Positions 25,226 through 33,137 of a DNA stretch of 64,000 nt are shown here, piece by piece. Below the pieces are notes generated by a model that made no database searches, was not told the DNA's origin, and saw only the letters and a list, made by a program, of their open reading frames with translations. Source of the stretch: Flavobacteriales bacterium (GTDB taxonomy: Bacteria > Bacteroidota > Bacteroidia > Flavobacteriales_F > PHOS-HE28). Location: assembly GCA_023957375.1 (NCBI GenBank), contig JAMLHB010000002.1, positions 496,001 to 560,000 of the forward strand, given 5' to 3'. Numbering within the stretch: the first letter of the stretch is position 1; each line of letters opens with the position of its first letter. The position numbers were made by a program, and so were the translations under genes.

Positions 25226-25330
25226 GTGATGAGGTGAAGAAGAGAAGAGGCAATGCGGAGCCATTGCCCCAGCCGTTTCTTGATCTCATCTTCACCTCCT
25301 CTCTTCTTCACTTCTTCACTTCGTCGTCCC
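25226..25330. repeat. Polypurine/polypyrimidine imperfect inverted repeat
   Basis: GAGGTGAAGAAGAGAAGAGG on the left is answered by CTCCTCTCTTCTTCACTTC on the right with an inner spacer. A similar purine-then-pyrimidine arrangement occurs at 46483-46562. It lies between the symporter start and the HMG-CoA lyase stop and could act as a transcription end. Confidence 0.55.
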
Positions 25331-25338
25331 CTGGGCGC

Positions 25339-26196
25339 TCATGGGAAAACAATGCCCGCATGCGCCACGCAGCACTCCAATTGCGGCAGATCAAGGCCGG
25401 TGGAAATACCACGCGCTTCCAAGTGATGCACGAAGCGCTCCATGGCTAAGTTGCCCACCAGGTCGTCCTCGGCCATGGGGCAGCCGCCGTAGCCTTTCAG
25501 CGCACCGTCGAAGCGGCGGCAGCCCGCGTTCCAAGCGGCATCCGTCTTGTGCTGCCAGCGGTCGATGCGGGCGTGCAGGTGCGCACCGAACTCCACCTGG
25601 GGCATGGCGGGTACCAGCGCGCTGAACATCGCGCTGATGTCCTCGGGCTTCGCCACGCCCACGGTATCGCTGAGGGCGATGATGCGCACGCCGAGCTCGT
25701 TCACCAAGCGGTCGGTCCAGCGCAGGGCGATGTCCGCGTTCCACGGATCGCCATACGGATTCCCGAAGGCCATGCTGATGTACACCACCAGCTCCTTCCC
25801 CGCCTTGCGCGCGGTTTCGGCGATGTGTGCCGTGCGCGCCCAACTGCCCTCGATGCTGGTGTTGGTGTTGCGCTGCTGGAAGGTTTCGCTGATGCTGAAC
25901 GGATAACCCAAGTAGGTGACGCTTTCCTGTTGCACGGCTGCTTCCGCGCCGCGTTCGTTGGCCACGATCACCAGCAGCTTGCTCTTCGTGGCCGACAGGT
26001 CGATGCGTGCGAGCACTTCGGCGGTGTCCGCCAGTTGCGGAATGGCCTTGGGGCTGACGAAACTGCCGATGTCGATGGTGTCAAAGCCCACGCGCAGCAG
26101 GCCGTTGAGGTAGTCCACCTTCACGTCCGTGGGGATGAACGGGTGGATGCCCTGCATGGCGTCACGCGGGCATTCGATGAGCTTTACTTCAACCAT
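25339..26196 (-). CDS. Hydroxymethylglutaryl-CoA lyase
   Basis: A 285-residue TIM-barrel enzyme of the HMG-CoA lyase family, which splits HMG-CoA into acetoacetate and acetyl-CoA, the last step of leucine breakdown. The N-terminus VKLIECPRDAMQGIHPFIP is the family's E-x-P-R-D-x-x-Q start, with the metal-binding Asp. Further along are FGAHLHARIDRW, with metal-ligand histidines, and the signature-like DGALKGYGGCPMAEDDLVGN, which holds the catalytic Cys loop. Length is normal (~290). The branched-chain E1 gene at 48.6 kb belongs to the same pathway. The region upstream of the start is a 54-bp tandem repeat. Confidence 0.9.
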   Translation of the reverse strand: MVEVKLIECPRDAMQGIHPFIPTDVKVDYLNGLLRVGFDTIDIGSFVSPKAIPQLADTAEVLARIDLSATKSKLLVIVANERGAEAAVQQESVTYLGYPFSISETFQQRNTNTSIEGSWARTAHIAETARKAGKELVVYISMAFGNPYGDPWNADIALRWTDRLVNELGVRIIALSDTVGVAKPEDISAMFSALVPAMPQVEFGAHLHARIDRWQHKTDAAWNAGCRRFDGALKGYGGCPMAEDDLVGNLAMERFVHHLEARGISTGLDLPQLECCVAHAGIVFP

Positions 26197-26210
26197 GATG
26201 TTTGTTTAAA

Positions 26211-26480
26211 CCACGGATGGACACCGATAAACACGGATAAATGCCGTGGGGGGCGTGGCCTTCACCACGGATGGACACCGATAAACACGGATAAATGCCG
26301 TGGGGGGCGTGGCCTTCACCACGGATGGACACCGATAAACACGGATAAATGCCGTGAGGGGCGTGGCCTTCACCACGGATGGACACCGATAAACACGGAT
26401 AAATGCCGTGGGGGGCGTGGTCTTCACCACGGATGAACGCAGATAGACACGGATGAATGCCTTGTGGGGCGCAACCTTTT
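26211..26480. repeat. 54-bp tandem repeat, four full units plus a diverged fifth
   Basis: Units start at 26211, 26265, 26319 and 26373, with a fifth diverged unit from 26427. Each contains CCACGGATGGACACCGATAA. The units are nearly identical and have no unique spacers. The same core occurs singly, in either orientation, near 26905-26940, 27105-27137, 45019-45045 and 45424-45450. All six frames are open through it because 54 is a multiple of three, but no gene is credible. Confidence 0.92.
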
Positions 26481-26525
26481 CTGCCTTCCCATCCGTGTTC
26501 ATCCGTGTGCATCCGTGGTTCCATT

Positions 26526-26933
26526 TCACAGCACAACCCGCTTCCATTTCAGCTTGGCGTACCTAAAGTTCAGGATCAGGCCAACTTGCAGTCCTGTGAT
26601 CTTCAAGTAATTCAACATCCTTCCGATCTCATGGTCGGTGATTTGATCAATGGTCTTCAGATCGATCACGATCCGTCCATTTACGATCAGATCCGGAACG
26701 TACAGACCCACATGCTCTCCCTTGTAATCCACATCGAACCGTGGTTGCTGAACGAACGGGATTCCCCGAAGACGTAGTTCCACGGCCAAGGCATTCTCGT
26801 ACGGCTTCTCCAAAAGCCCATGGCCCAAAATGTTCAGCACTTCCATGGCCGCACCAATGATCGCCTCCGTTTCTGCAACATGAAGGAGCGCATTGCCTTC
26901 ATCCCGTTCCGATCCGTGTCCATCCGTGTTCAT
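26526..26933 (-). CDS. GxxExxY family protein
   Basis: A 135-residue protein whose GHGLLEKPYENAL contains the family-defining G-x-x-E-x-x-Y. It is followed by VELRLRGIPFVQQ, VDYKGEHVGLYVPDLIVNGRIVIDLK and a final YLKITGLQVGLILNF. The D-(x)n-D/E-x-K arrangement suggests a PD-(D/E)XK nuclease-like fold. The function is not established, and the family is common near mobile DNA. The only nearby ATG (26933) lies inside the CCACGGATG dispersed repeat, so the first ~10 residues may be repeat-derived. Its 5' end is duplicated beside pyrD. Confidence 0.82.
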   Translation of the reverse strand: MNTDGHGSERDEGNALLHVAETEAIIGAAMEVLNILGHGLLEKPYENALAVELRLRGIPFVQQPRFDVDYKGEHVGLYVPDLIVNGRIVIDLKTIDQITDHEIGRMLNYLKITGLQVGLILNFRYAKLKWKRVVL

Positions 26934-27037
26934 CCGTGGTTGAATCTATCGCTTTCGCGTAACGAAGGCCACATTGATCCGCCTTAGCAGTGCCGGTCCT
27001 TTGTAGATCAGTCCGGTGTAGACCTGCACTAGGCCCT
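26843..27037 (-). repeat. Tandem duplication spanning GxxExxY 5' end and pyrD 3' end (copy 1 of 2)
   Basis: Read on the minus strand, 27036 to 26946 encodes LVQVYTGLIYKGPALLRRIN... and a stop, a diverged copy of the pyrD end LVQVFTGLIYEGPALLKKIN. Position 26843 to 26933 is the 5' end of the live GxxExxY gene. The second copy, 27037-27232, holds a dead GxxExxY 5' fragment (EGNALLHVAETEAVIGAAME) joined to the live pyrD end. Both copies meet at TTCCATGGCCGC, so one ~195-bp segment was duplicated in tandem and then diverged. Confidence 0.8.
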
Positions 27038-27038
27038 T

Positions 27039-27137
27039 CCATGGCCGCGCCGATGACCGCCTCGGTCTCTGCAACGTGAAGGAGCGCATTGCCTTCATGC
27101 CTCTCCGATCCGTGTCCATCCGTGTGCATCCGTGGTT
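27039..27137 (-). pseudogene. GxxExxY 5' fragment
   Basis: This minus-strand fragment repeats the first ~30 codons of the neighbouring GxxExxY gene (NALLHVAETEAVIGAAME) and then stops matching at the duplication joint. It includes a copy of the CCACGGATG repeat. It is a by-product of the tandem duplication and not expressed as a family member. Confidence 0.75.
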
Positions 27138-27142
27138 CCAAT

Positions 27143-28171
27143 CTAAGGCCGCAGCGCAGCGTAGGCTGCATTGATCTTTTTCAGCAGCGCCGGTCCCTCG
27201 TAGATCAACCCGGTGAATACCTGCACGAGGTCCGCGCCCGCATCCATTTTTTCCATGGCAGCTTCAGCGCTGTCGATGCCGCCCACACCGATGATGACCA
27301 CGGGCTTGGGCAGTCGCGCCCGCAGGAAGCGCACCACCTCCGTGCTGCGCTTGCGCACCTGCGGGCCACTGAGGCCGCCTGAGCCGATGGCGTCCACTTC
27401 CGCCTTGGGCATCTTCAAGCCTTCGCGGGAAAGCGTGGTGTTGGTGGCCACCACGCCCGCGATGCCACTCTCCTTCACCACGGCTACGATGTCCTCCAAC
27501 AGCTCGTCGGTCAGGTCCGGCGCGATCTTCAGCAGGATGGGGCGGTGCACGGTCTTTGCTTCATCGCGGCGCTTCAGCTCGGCGAGGATCTCCAGCAAGG
27601 GTCCCTTCTCCTGCAAGGCGCGCAGGCCGGGCGTGTTGGGGCTGCTTACGTTCACCACGAAGTAGTCCACCACAGGGTGCAGGGCCTCGAAGCACTTCAC
27701 GTAGTCGTCGATGGCCTGCTCGTTGGACGTCACCTTGTTCTTGCCGATGTTGCCGCCCACCACGATGCCCGGCGTGCGCTTCCGCAAGCGTTCCACCGCA
27801 GCTTGCACGCCGCCGTTGTTGAAGCCCATGCGGTTGATCAGCGCATGATCTTCCTTGAGGCGGAACAGGCGCGGGCGCTCGTTGCCGGGCTGGGCCACGG
27901 GCGTAAGCGTACCGACCTCTACAAAGCCGAAACCGATGCGGGCCAGGGCGTCCACGTGCTTGGCGTCCTTGTCCATGCCTGCGGCCAAGCCCACCGGGCC
28001 GGGGAAGCGCAGGCCCATCAGTTCCAAAGAGGCCTGTTTTTGCGGCCTGCTTCCCCCTACCAACGCCAATGCCCCTGGTACGTGCTTGGCCACTTCCAAC
28101 ATGGCGAAGGTGAGGTGGTGGGCACGTTCCGGCGAAAGGCGGAAGAGCAGCGGGCGGAGCAGCTTGTACAT
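27143..28171 (-). CDS. pyrD: Dihydroorotate dehydrogenase (quinone), class 2
   Basis: A 342-residue enzyme oxidising dihydroorotate to orotate with quinone, the fourth step of pyrimidine synthesis. The N-terminal helical region MYKLLRPLLFRLSPERAHH is the membrane-associating extension of class 2 enzymes. FMN-site motifs follow: GLAAGMDKD, EVGTLTPVAQPGN, INRMGFNNGG, NVSSPNTPGLR (with the catalytic serine), ATNTTLSR, SGPQV and GVGGIDSAEAA. The ATG at 28171 is chosen because the extension begins there and a TACTTTTG element lies 7 nt upstream; a longer frame runs on but lacks homology. Its 3' end is partly duplicated downstream. Confidence 0.95.
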   Translation of the reverse strand: MYKLLRPLLFRLSPERAHHLTFAMLEVAKHVPGALALVGGSRPQKQASLELMGLRFPGPVGLAAGMDKDAKHVDALARIGFGFVEVGTLTPVAQPGNERPRLFRLKEDHALINRMGFNNGGVQAAVERLRKRTPGIVVGGNIGKNKVTSNEQAIDDYVKCFEALHPVVDYFVVNVSSPNTPGLRALQEKGPLLEILAELKRRDEAKTVHRPILLKIAPDLTDELLEDIVAVVKESGIAGVVATNTTLSREGLKMPKAEVDAIGSGGLSGPQVRKRSTEVVRFLRARLPKPVVIIGVGGIDSAEAAMEKMDAGADLVQVFTGLIYEGPALLKKINAAYAALRP

Positions 28172-28178
28172 CGGCGGG

Positions 28179-28186
28179 CAAAAGTA
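28179..28186 (-). promoter_or_regulatory. pyrD: -7 promoter element of pyrD
   Basis: TACTTTTG on the minus strand, 7 nt upstream of the ATG, fits TAnnTTTG. The divergent MFS gene starts at 28275. Confidence 0.5.
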
Positions 28187-28274
28187 GGGTTCTACCTTCG
28201 CCCCCTTCCTGCGCGGGAAAGCCCTTTGGTCCCGCCGGTACGGACCTTGGCACGATCGCTTTCCGAACCTCGGC

Positions 28275-29471
28275 ATGATGTCCGCTTCCCCCGCTACTTC
28301 CCGGTCCAAGGACGTGTTGTTGGCTGTCGGCATCTTGCTCATCGCCCTCAACCTTCGCCCGGCGATCGCGGCCGTGGGGCCTTTGGCGAGCGAGATCCGC
28401 ACGGCGCTCAACCTTTCCAATTCGGCGCTCGGCCTGCTCACCACTTTGCCGTTGATCGCCTTCGGCTCGGTATCGCTGCTCACGCCGATCATCACCCGCC
28501 GCTTCGGCATGCCCGGCATGCTGGCCGGTGCCATGGGCCTGCTTGCAGGGGGCATTGCCGTGCGCTCCATTCCTTCCATGGGCAGCCTCTTTCTTGGAAC
28601 GCTCCTGCTGGGTATCGCCATCGCCTTTGGCAATGTGCTGCTCCCGGCCTTGGTGAAGCAGGGCTTCTCCAGGAAGTTCGGCTTGATGACGAGCCTCTAC
28701 TCCAGCATGATGGGCGTCGGCGCTGCATGGGCCGCCGGCATGACCGTGCCGCTTGCTGAAAACGGGCGCTGGGGCTGGCGGGGCGCATTGGCCGTTTGGG
28801 CACTGCCGGCATTGCTTGCACTGATCCTGTGGCTCCCGCAGTTGTCCCGTTCAAGGCACGCCAGCCCCGCCAATGCGCCACCCAAGCCCGGCAAATCCAT
28901 AGGCCGATCACGGCTTGCATGGAACGTTGCCCTTTTCATGGGGCTGCAATCCTTCGCGTTCTATGTGATCCTGGCTTGGCTGCCGGACATGCTGCAGGGC
29001 CGTGGCGCCGATCCCGAGTTTGCCGGTTGGATGCTCTCCCTCTCGCAGGCCACCGGCGTACTTGGTTCATTGATCGCGCCATTGTGGGCGGGCAGGAAGA
29101 AAGATCAGCGGTCGATCATGGCCGTGCTCGTCTGCATTGAAGCGCTCGCCCTGATGGGTTTGGCCTTTCCGGCCCTGGGCCCCGTGGAATTGTGGACCTG
29201 CATGGTCGGTTTCTCACTGGGTGGCGCGTTCGGTCTGGCCCTCTATTTAATTGTGGTGCGCTCAGCGGACACTGCGACGGCCACGCGGCTCTCCGGCATG
29301 GTGCAGGCCATTGGCTACCTGCTTGCGGCCACAGGCCCCATCCTCGCCGGAAGTCTTTTCGACCTTACGGGAAACTGGCTCCATGTGCTGCTGCTGCTGC
29401 TGGCTGTTGCGGCCATCAAGCTGTATGTGGGGCTGGGGGCGGCAAGGGCGGAGGTGGTCTCCACCACGTGA
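28275..29471 (+). CDS. MFS transporter, CynX/NimT-like
   Basis: A 398-residue protein with about 12 hydrophobic segments. The start KDVLLAVGILLIALNLRPAIAAVGPL is typical of the CynX/NimT (cyanate, nitroimidazole) branch of the major facilitator superfamily. The loop PIITRRFGMPGML matches the MFS motif between helices 2 and 3. The substrate cannot be told from sequence. It is divergent from pyrD, with 103 bp between starts. The next gene on the same strand is a metal regulator with its own promoter, so this gene probably stands alone. Confidence 0.85.
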   Translation: MMSASPATSRSKDVLLAVGILLIALNLRPAIAAVGPLASEIRTALNLSNSALGLLTTLPLIAFGSVSLLTPIITRRFGMPGMLAGAMGLLAGGIAVRSIPSMGSLFLGTLLLGIAIAFGNVLLPALVKQGFSRKFGLMTSLYSSMMGVGAAWAAGMTVPLAENGRWGWRGALAVWALPALLALILWLPQLSRSRHASPANAPPKPGKSIGRSRLAWNVALFMGLQSFAFYVILAWLPDMLQGRGADPEFAGWMLSLSQATGVLGSLIAPLWAGRKKDQRSIMAVLVCIEALALMGLAFPALGPVELWTCMVGFSLGGAFGLALYLIVVRSADTATATRLSGMVQAIGYLLAATGPILAGSLFDLTGNWLHVLLLLLAVAAIKLYVGLGAARAEVVSTT

Positions 29472-29551
29472 TCGCGCAGTCCGCAAGCATTTGGCATGTT
29501 TCCATCCTTGGGCATGGGCCCCGGGGCTTGGCGGTGTTCTGGAATTATTTT

Positions 29552-29565
29552 TTAGGCTTGCCTAA
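29552..29565. promoter_or_regulatory. DtxR/MntR-type operator
   Basis: TTAGGC-TT-GCCTAA is a perfect palindrome of the DtxR/MntR box type. Its centre contains the TTG (29558-29560) that sits 21 nt before the TACTTTTG -7 box, so a bound regulator would cover the -33 element of the regulator's own promoter. Confidence 0.75.
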
Positions 29566-29581
29566 TCTTTATTTTTTACAA

Positions 29582-29589
29582 TACTTTTG
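29582..29589 (+). promoter_or_regulatory. -7 promoter element of the DtxR-NRAMP unit
   Basis: TACTTTTG ends 4 nt before the ATG at 29594. With TTG at 29558-29560 it forms a complete Bacteroidota promoter with a 21-nt spacer and an essentially leaderless transcript. Confidence 0.7.
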
Positions 29590-29593
29590 CCCA

Positions 29594-30274
29594 ATGCTCA
29601 CCCGCAGCGAGGAGGACCACATCAAGGCCGTGCATGCCCTGCTTGAAGTTGGCGGCAGCGCCTCCACCACGGAGGTGGCGGAACGGTTGGGCACCAAGGC
29701 TAGCAGCGTAACCGTGATGTTGAAGAAGCTGGCTGACAAGGGCTTGATGAAGCACGAGCCTTATTATGGCGTGAAGTTGACCGCCAAGGGAAAGGCGGCC
29801 GCGCTGATGCTGGTGCGCAAGCACCGCCTATGGGAGACCTTCCTGGTGGACAGATTGGGCTTTGGCTGGGAGGAAGTGCACGAGGTGGCGGAACAATTGG
29901 AGCATGTGCGTAGCACGAAGCTCATCGACAGCCTGTCCGAATACCTTGGCAACCCGGCGTTCGACCCGCACGGCGACCCCATACCGGACCGCAACGGGCG
30001 CTTCCCCTCGCGCAGCACCGTGCTGCTCACTGATTGCCCCCTGGGCGCAGCCATCCGCATTGCCGCCGTGCAGGACGGCAGCGACGGCCTGCTGCAACTG
30101 CTGAACCGCAAGGGGATCGGCATCGGCATGGAACTGGCCGTGGCCGCCCGGCAGGAGTTCGACGGCAGTGTGGATCTGCAGCCCGCCAAGGGCGCCACCA
30201 TCACCCTCTCCGCCATGGTGGCCGCCCATTTGCTGGTGGAGGCCACGGGCACAAAGGCAAAAAGCAGCCACTGA
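29594..30274 (+). CDS. DtxR-family metal-dependent transcriptional regulator
   Basis: A 226-residue three-domain regulator. The N-terminal winged helix reads TRSEEDHIKAVHALLE...TTEVAERLGTKASSVTVMLKKLADKGL. The dimerisation and metal-binding domain includes HRLWETFLVDRLGFGWEEVHEVAEQLEHV, with Glu/His ligands, and HGDPIPD. A C-terminal FeoA/SH3-like domain follows (about 150-220). It should sense Fe(II) or Mn(II) and repress uptake genes. The NRAMP gene follows after 3 bp and a DtxR-type palindrome covers the promoter, so it probably controls this two-gene operon. The start at 29594 is fixed by family alignment and the promoter. Confidence 0.9.
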   Translation: MLTRSEEDHIKAVHALLEVGGSASTTEVAERLGTKASSVTVMLKKLADKGLMKHEPYYGVKLTAKGKAAALMLVRKHRLWETFLVDRLGFGWEEVHEVAEQLEHVRSTKLIDSLSEYLGNPAFDPHGDPIPDRNGRFPSRSTVLLTDCPLGAAIRIAAVQDGSDGLLQLLNRKGIGIGMELAVAARQEFDGSVDLQPAKGATITLSAMVAAHLLVEATGTKAKSSH

Positions 30275-30277
30275 GCG

Positions 30278-32143
30278 ATGGGGGACGGGCGCTCGCTCAG
30301 TGAGGTCAATGCCAGCGTGGCCATACCAAAGGCCAAGGGCTGGCGGCGCGTTCTCGCCTTCCTCGGCCCCGCCTACCTCGTGAGCGTGGGCTACATGGAC
30401 CCCGGCAACTGGGCCACGGACATCGCCGGCGGCAGCGCCTTCGGCTACCAGCTGATCTGGGTGCTGCTGATGAGCAACCTGATGGCCGTGCTGCTGCAAA
30501 GCCTCAGTGCACGCTTGGGCATCGTGCGCGGCCTGGACCTTGCGCAGGCCAGCCGCCACACCTATCCCGCCATGGTCAATATTCCTCTTTACGTGCTGGC
30601 CGAAGTGGCCATTGCGGCCTGTGATCTGGCGGAGGTGATCGGCATGGCCATCGGCCTCAACCTGTTGTTCGGCCTGCCCGTGATCTGGGGCGTGCTCATC
30701 TCCGGCCTGGACACGATCCTTGTCCTGCTGTTGATGAACAAGGGCATGCGCGTGATGGAGGTGCTCATCATCTCCATCGTCTCGCTCATCGGCCTGTCGT
30801 TCCTGGCGGAAATGTTCATTGTGCAGCCCGATGCAGGCGATGTGCTCAAAGGTTTCGTGCCATCGGAGCTGAACAGCGAGGCGCTCTACATCGCCATCGG
30901 GATCATCGGTGCCACCGTGATGCCCCACAACCTGTATTTGCACAGTTCGCTTGTGCAGACACGCCGCTTCGAGCAAAGTTCGAAAGGCATGCGCGAGGCC
31001 ATCCGCTTCAACTTCTTCGACACCACCATCGCGTTGAACATCGCGTTCCTAGTGAATGCCGCCATCCTGATCCTCGCGGCGGCGGCCTTCCACACGGCGG
31101 GGCACTACGACGTGGCGGAGATCGAGCAGGCGCATGAACTGCTCGGCGAGCTCTTCGGCCCGCTGGCGCCCACGCTGTTCGCCGTGGCGCTGATCGGTGC
31201 CGGGCAAAGCAGCACCATCACCGGCACGTTGGCCGGGCAGATCGTGATGGAAGGCTACCTGAACCTGCGCATCCGCCCCTGGTTGCGCCGCTTGATCACC
31301 CGGCTGCTGGCCATCGTGCCGGCCATCATCTGCATCCACCTGTTCGGCGACGGTTCACTGGGGCAACTGCTCGTGCTGAGCCAGGTGGTGCTGAGCCTGC
31401 AGCTCGGTTTTGCGGTCGTTCCCCTCATCCACTTCACGTCGGACCGGAAACACATGGGCGAATTCGTCATCAAGCCTTGGGTGCGTGCATTGGCGTGGGC
31501 CAGCGCCCTCATCATCATCGTACTGAACGCCCAGTTGGTTGCGCAGGAGATCGGCGGATGGCTGGGCACCCCCGGGCGGCATGTGGCCTGGGTGAAGTGG
31601 GCGGTAATCCCCGCAGTGGCGGTCGCTGCTCTGTTGCTGCTGTACATCACCATCCGCCCGTTCTTTTCCATGCTGCGCCGCGCCACGCGCCACATCGATG
31701 CGGAGGTGCCGGAGTTCCTCGTGGAGGCCAGTGCGAAGCCGGTCCGCGTGTGCATTGCGGTGGATTTCAGCGGGCAGGATGAACGAACCATCAACGCAGC
31801 CTTGTCCCAGGGCGGCAAAGAGGCGGAATACCTGCTGATCCACATCACCGAATCTGCAGCGGCGCGCTACCTCGGCGCACTCACCGGCGACCGGGAGGCC
31901 GTGGACGACGCGAAGAACCTGTCCATATATACGGCCAAGCTGGCCGCTGCCGGATACCGTGCCCATGCCCTGCCGGGCCACGGCAATCCGGCCATGGCCA
32001 TCGCCGCCATCGTGAACCGCAACAAGGCCGACCTGCTGGTGATGGGCGCGCACGGCCACCGCGGCCTGAAGGACCTGCTGCTGGGCGCCACGGTGGATGC
32101 CGTCCGGCACAAGGTGCAGATCCCCGTGCTGGTGGTGAAGTGA
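30278..32143 (+). CDS. mntH: NRAMP divalent-metal transporter fused to a universal stress protein domain
   Basis: A 621-residue protein. Residues 1 to about 455 form an NRAMP/MntH proton-coupled metal importer. The metal-site motifs DPGN (41-44) in helix 1 and MPHN (215-218) in helix 6 are intact, and GQSSTITGTLAGQIVMEGYLNL is the conserved NRAMP loop. From about 487 a UspA domain begins with RVCIAVDFSG and ends with the nucleotide-binding GAHGHRGLKDLLLGATVD. The tail may regulate transport in response to nucleotides. It starts 3 bp after the DtxR-type regulator. Mn(II) versus Fe(II) preference is not decided by sequence. Confidence 0.92.
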   Translation: MGDGRSLSEVNASVAIPKAKGWRRVLAFLGPAYLVSVGYMDPGNWATDIAGGSAFGYQLIWVLLMSNLMAVLLQSLSARLGIVRGLDLAQASRHTYPAMVNIPLYVLAEVAIAACDLAEVIGMAIGLNLLFGLPVIWGVLISGLDTILVLLLMNKGMRVMEVLIISIVSLIGLSFLAEMFIVQPDAGDVLKGFVPSELNSEALYIAIGIIGATVMPHNLYLHSSLVQTRRFEQSSKGMREAIRFNFFDTTIALNIAFLVNAAILILAAAAFHTAGHYDVAEIEQAHELLGELFGPLAPTLFAVALIGAGQSSTITGTLAGQIVMEGYLNLRIRPWLRRLITRLLAIVPAIICIHLFGDGSLGQLLVLSQVVLSLQLGFAVVPLIHFTSDRKHMGEFVIKPWVRALAWASALIIIVLNAQLVAQEIGGWLGTPGRHVAWVKWAVIPAVAVAALLLLYITIRPFFSMLRRATRHIDAEVPEFLVEASAKPVRVCIAVDFSGQDERTINAALSQGGKEAEYLLIHITESAAARYLGALTGDREAVDDAKNLSIYTAKLAAAGYRAHALPGHGNPAMAIAAIVNRNKADLLVMGAHGHRGLKDLLLGATVDAVRHKVQIPVLVVK

Positions 32144-32206
32144 GGCCGCCCCGCAAGCTTGCGATCTTTGCACCGCCCCTCCGGCAACCGTTGCAGCCAA
32201 GACGCC

Positions 32207-33091
32207 ATGAAACGCACCGACTTCCTGCGTCTGATCGCCTTGCTGCCTTTTGCCGCGCGGCCCAAGAAGATGAACGCGATCCACTCCCTGCTGCACGCCC
32301 TGGCCCCCAGCGAAAAAATGCCGGTGCTCTTCCTGGGCCACGGCAGCCCGATGAACGCGATCGAGGAGAACAGCTTCGTGCAAGGCTTCCGCCAGGCAGG
32401 CCGGGAACTGCCGAAGCCCGCCGCCATCCTGTGCATCTCCGCCCATTGGGAAACGCGCGGCACGCTGGTCACGGCGATGGAACAGCCGCGCACCATCCAC
32501 GATTTCCGCGGCTTCCCGCAAGCCTTGTTCGACGTGCAATACCCCGCGCCCGGAAACCCCGCCCTGGCCGATGAGGTGAAGCGCATGGTGGCAGCCGCCC
32601 CCGTGGGGCTGGACCACCAATGGGGCCTGGACCACGGGGCCTGGAGCGTGATCAAGCACCTCTATCCGGAGGCGAACGTGCCGGTGGTTCAATTGAGCCT
32701 GGACTACACCAAGCCGCCGCAGTACCACTTCGACCTGGCGCGTGAACTGGCCGCCCTGCGCCGCAAAGGCGTACTGATCATCGGAAGCGGGAACATCGTG
32801 CACAACCTGGGGCTGGTGGCGTGGGACAAGCTGAACAGCGACCCCTTTGCTTATGACTGGGCCCAGGAGGCAAACGCGCGCATGAAGTCGGCCGTGCTCA
32901 GTGGCAACAGCGAACCCTTGGTCAATTTCCGCGGCCAGGGCAAGGCGTTCGACCTGGCCATTCCCACCCCGGAACACTTCCTGCCGTTGCTGTACACCAC
33001 GGCCTTGCAGGAAAAGGATGAGCCTATTGCGGTGTTCAACGACCAGCCTGTGGCCGGTTCCCTCTCAATGACCTCCTTCAAATTCGGCTGA
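32207..33091 (+). CDS. ygiD: 4,5-DOPA dioxygenase extradiol, class III (LigB-like)
   Basis: A 294-residue single-domain dioxygenase of the DODA/YgiD family. Expected metal-site motifs are seen: LFLGHGSPMNAI (first His), ISAHWET (second His), HDFRGFPQALFDVQYPAPGNP, GLDHGAWSV and GSGNIVHNL with a late His. Family members open catechol-type rings using Fe or Zn; the natural substrate in bacteria is unclear. The ATG at 32207 is preferred over earlier codons. An N-terminal stretch MKRTDFLRLIALLPFAA is slightly hydrophobic and may be a weak signal. It follows the NRAMP gene by 63 bp. Confidence 0.88.
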   Translation: MKRTDFLRLIALLPFAARPKKMNAIHSLLHALAPSEKMPVLFLGHGSPMNAIEENSFVQGFRQAGRELPKPAAILCISAHWETRGTLVTAMEQPRTIHDFRGFPQALFDVQYPAPGNPALADEVKRMVAAAPVGLDHQWGLDHGAWSVIKHLYPEANVPVVQLSLDYTKPPQYHFDLARELAALRRKGVLIIGSGNIVHNLGLVAWDKLNSDPFAYDWAQEANARMKSAVLSGNSEPLVNFRGQGKAFDLAIPTPEHFLPLLYTTALQEKDEPIAVFNDQPVAGSLSMTSFKFG

Positions 33092-33125
33092 ATCCACGCT
33101 GGCGGAACCGCTGCACAGGCCCGTC

Positions 33126-33133
33126 TATCTTTG
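33126..33133 (+). promoter_or_regulatory. -7 promoter element of the antiporter gene
   Basis: TATCTTTG fits TAnnTTTG and ends 4 nt before the GTG start at 33138. Confidence 0.55.
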
Positions 33134-33137
33134 GCGC

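Noticed and set aside
26211-26436. Possible repeat protein reading GWTPINTDK every 18 residues
   Set aside because: The reading frame exists only because the unit is a multiple of three. The same DNA recurs singly in other intergenic regions and in other frames.
26211-26480. Possible CRISPR array
   Set aside because: The 54-bp units are contiguous and nearly identical throughout, with no unique spacers and no cas genes.
28172-28633. N-terminal extension of pyrD to a start at 28633
   Set aside because: The added residues overlap the divergent MFS gene, lack similarity to the family and lie upstream of a good promoter element.
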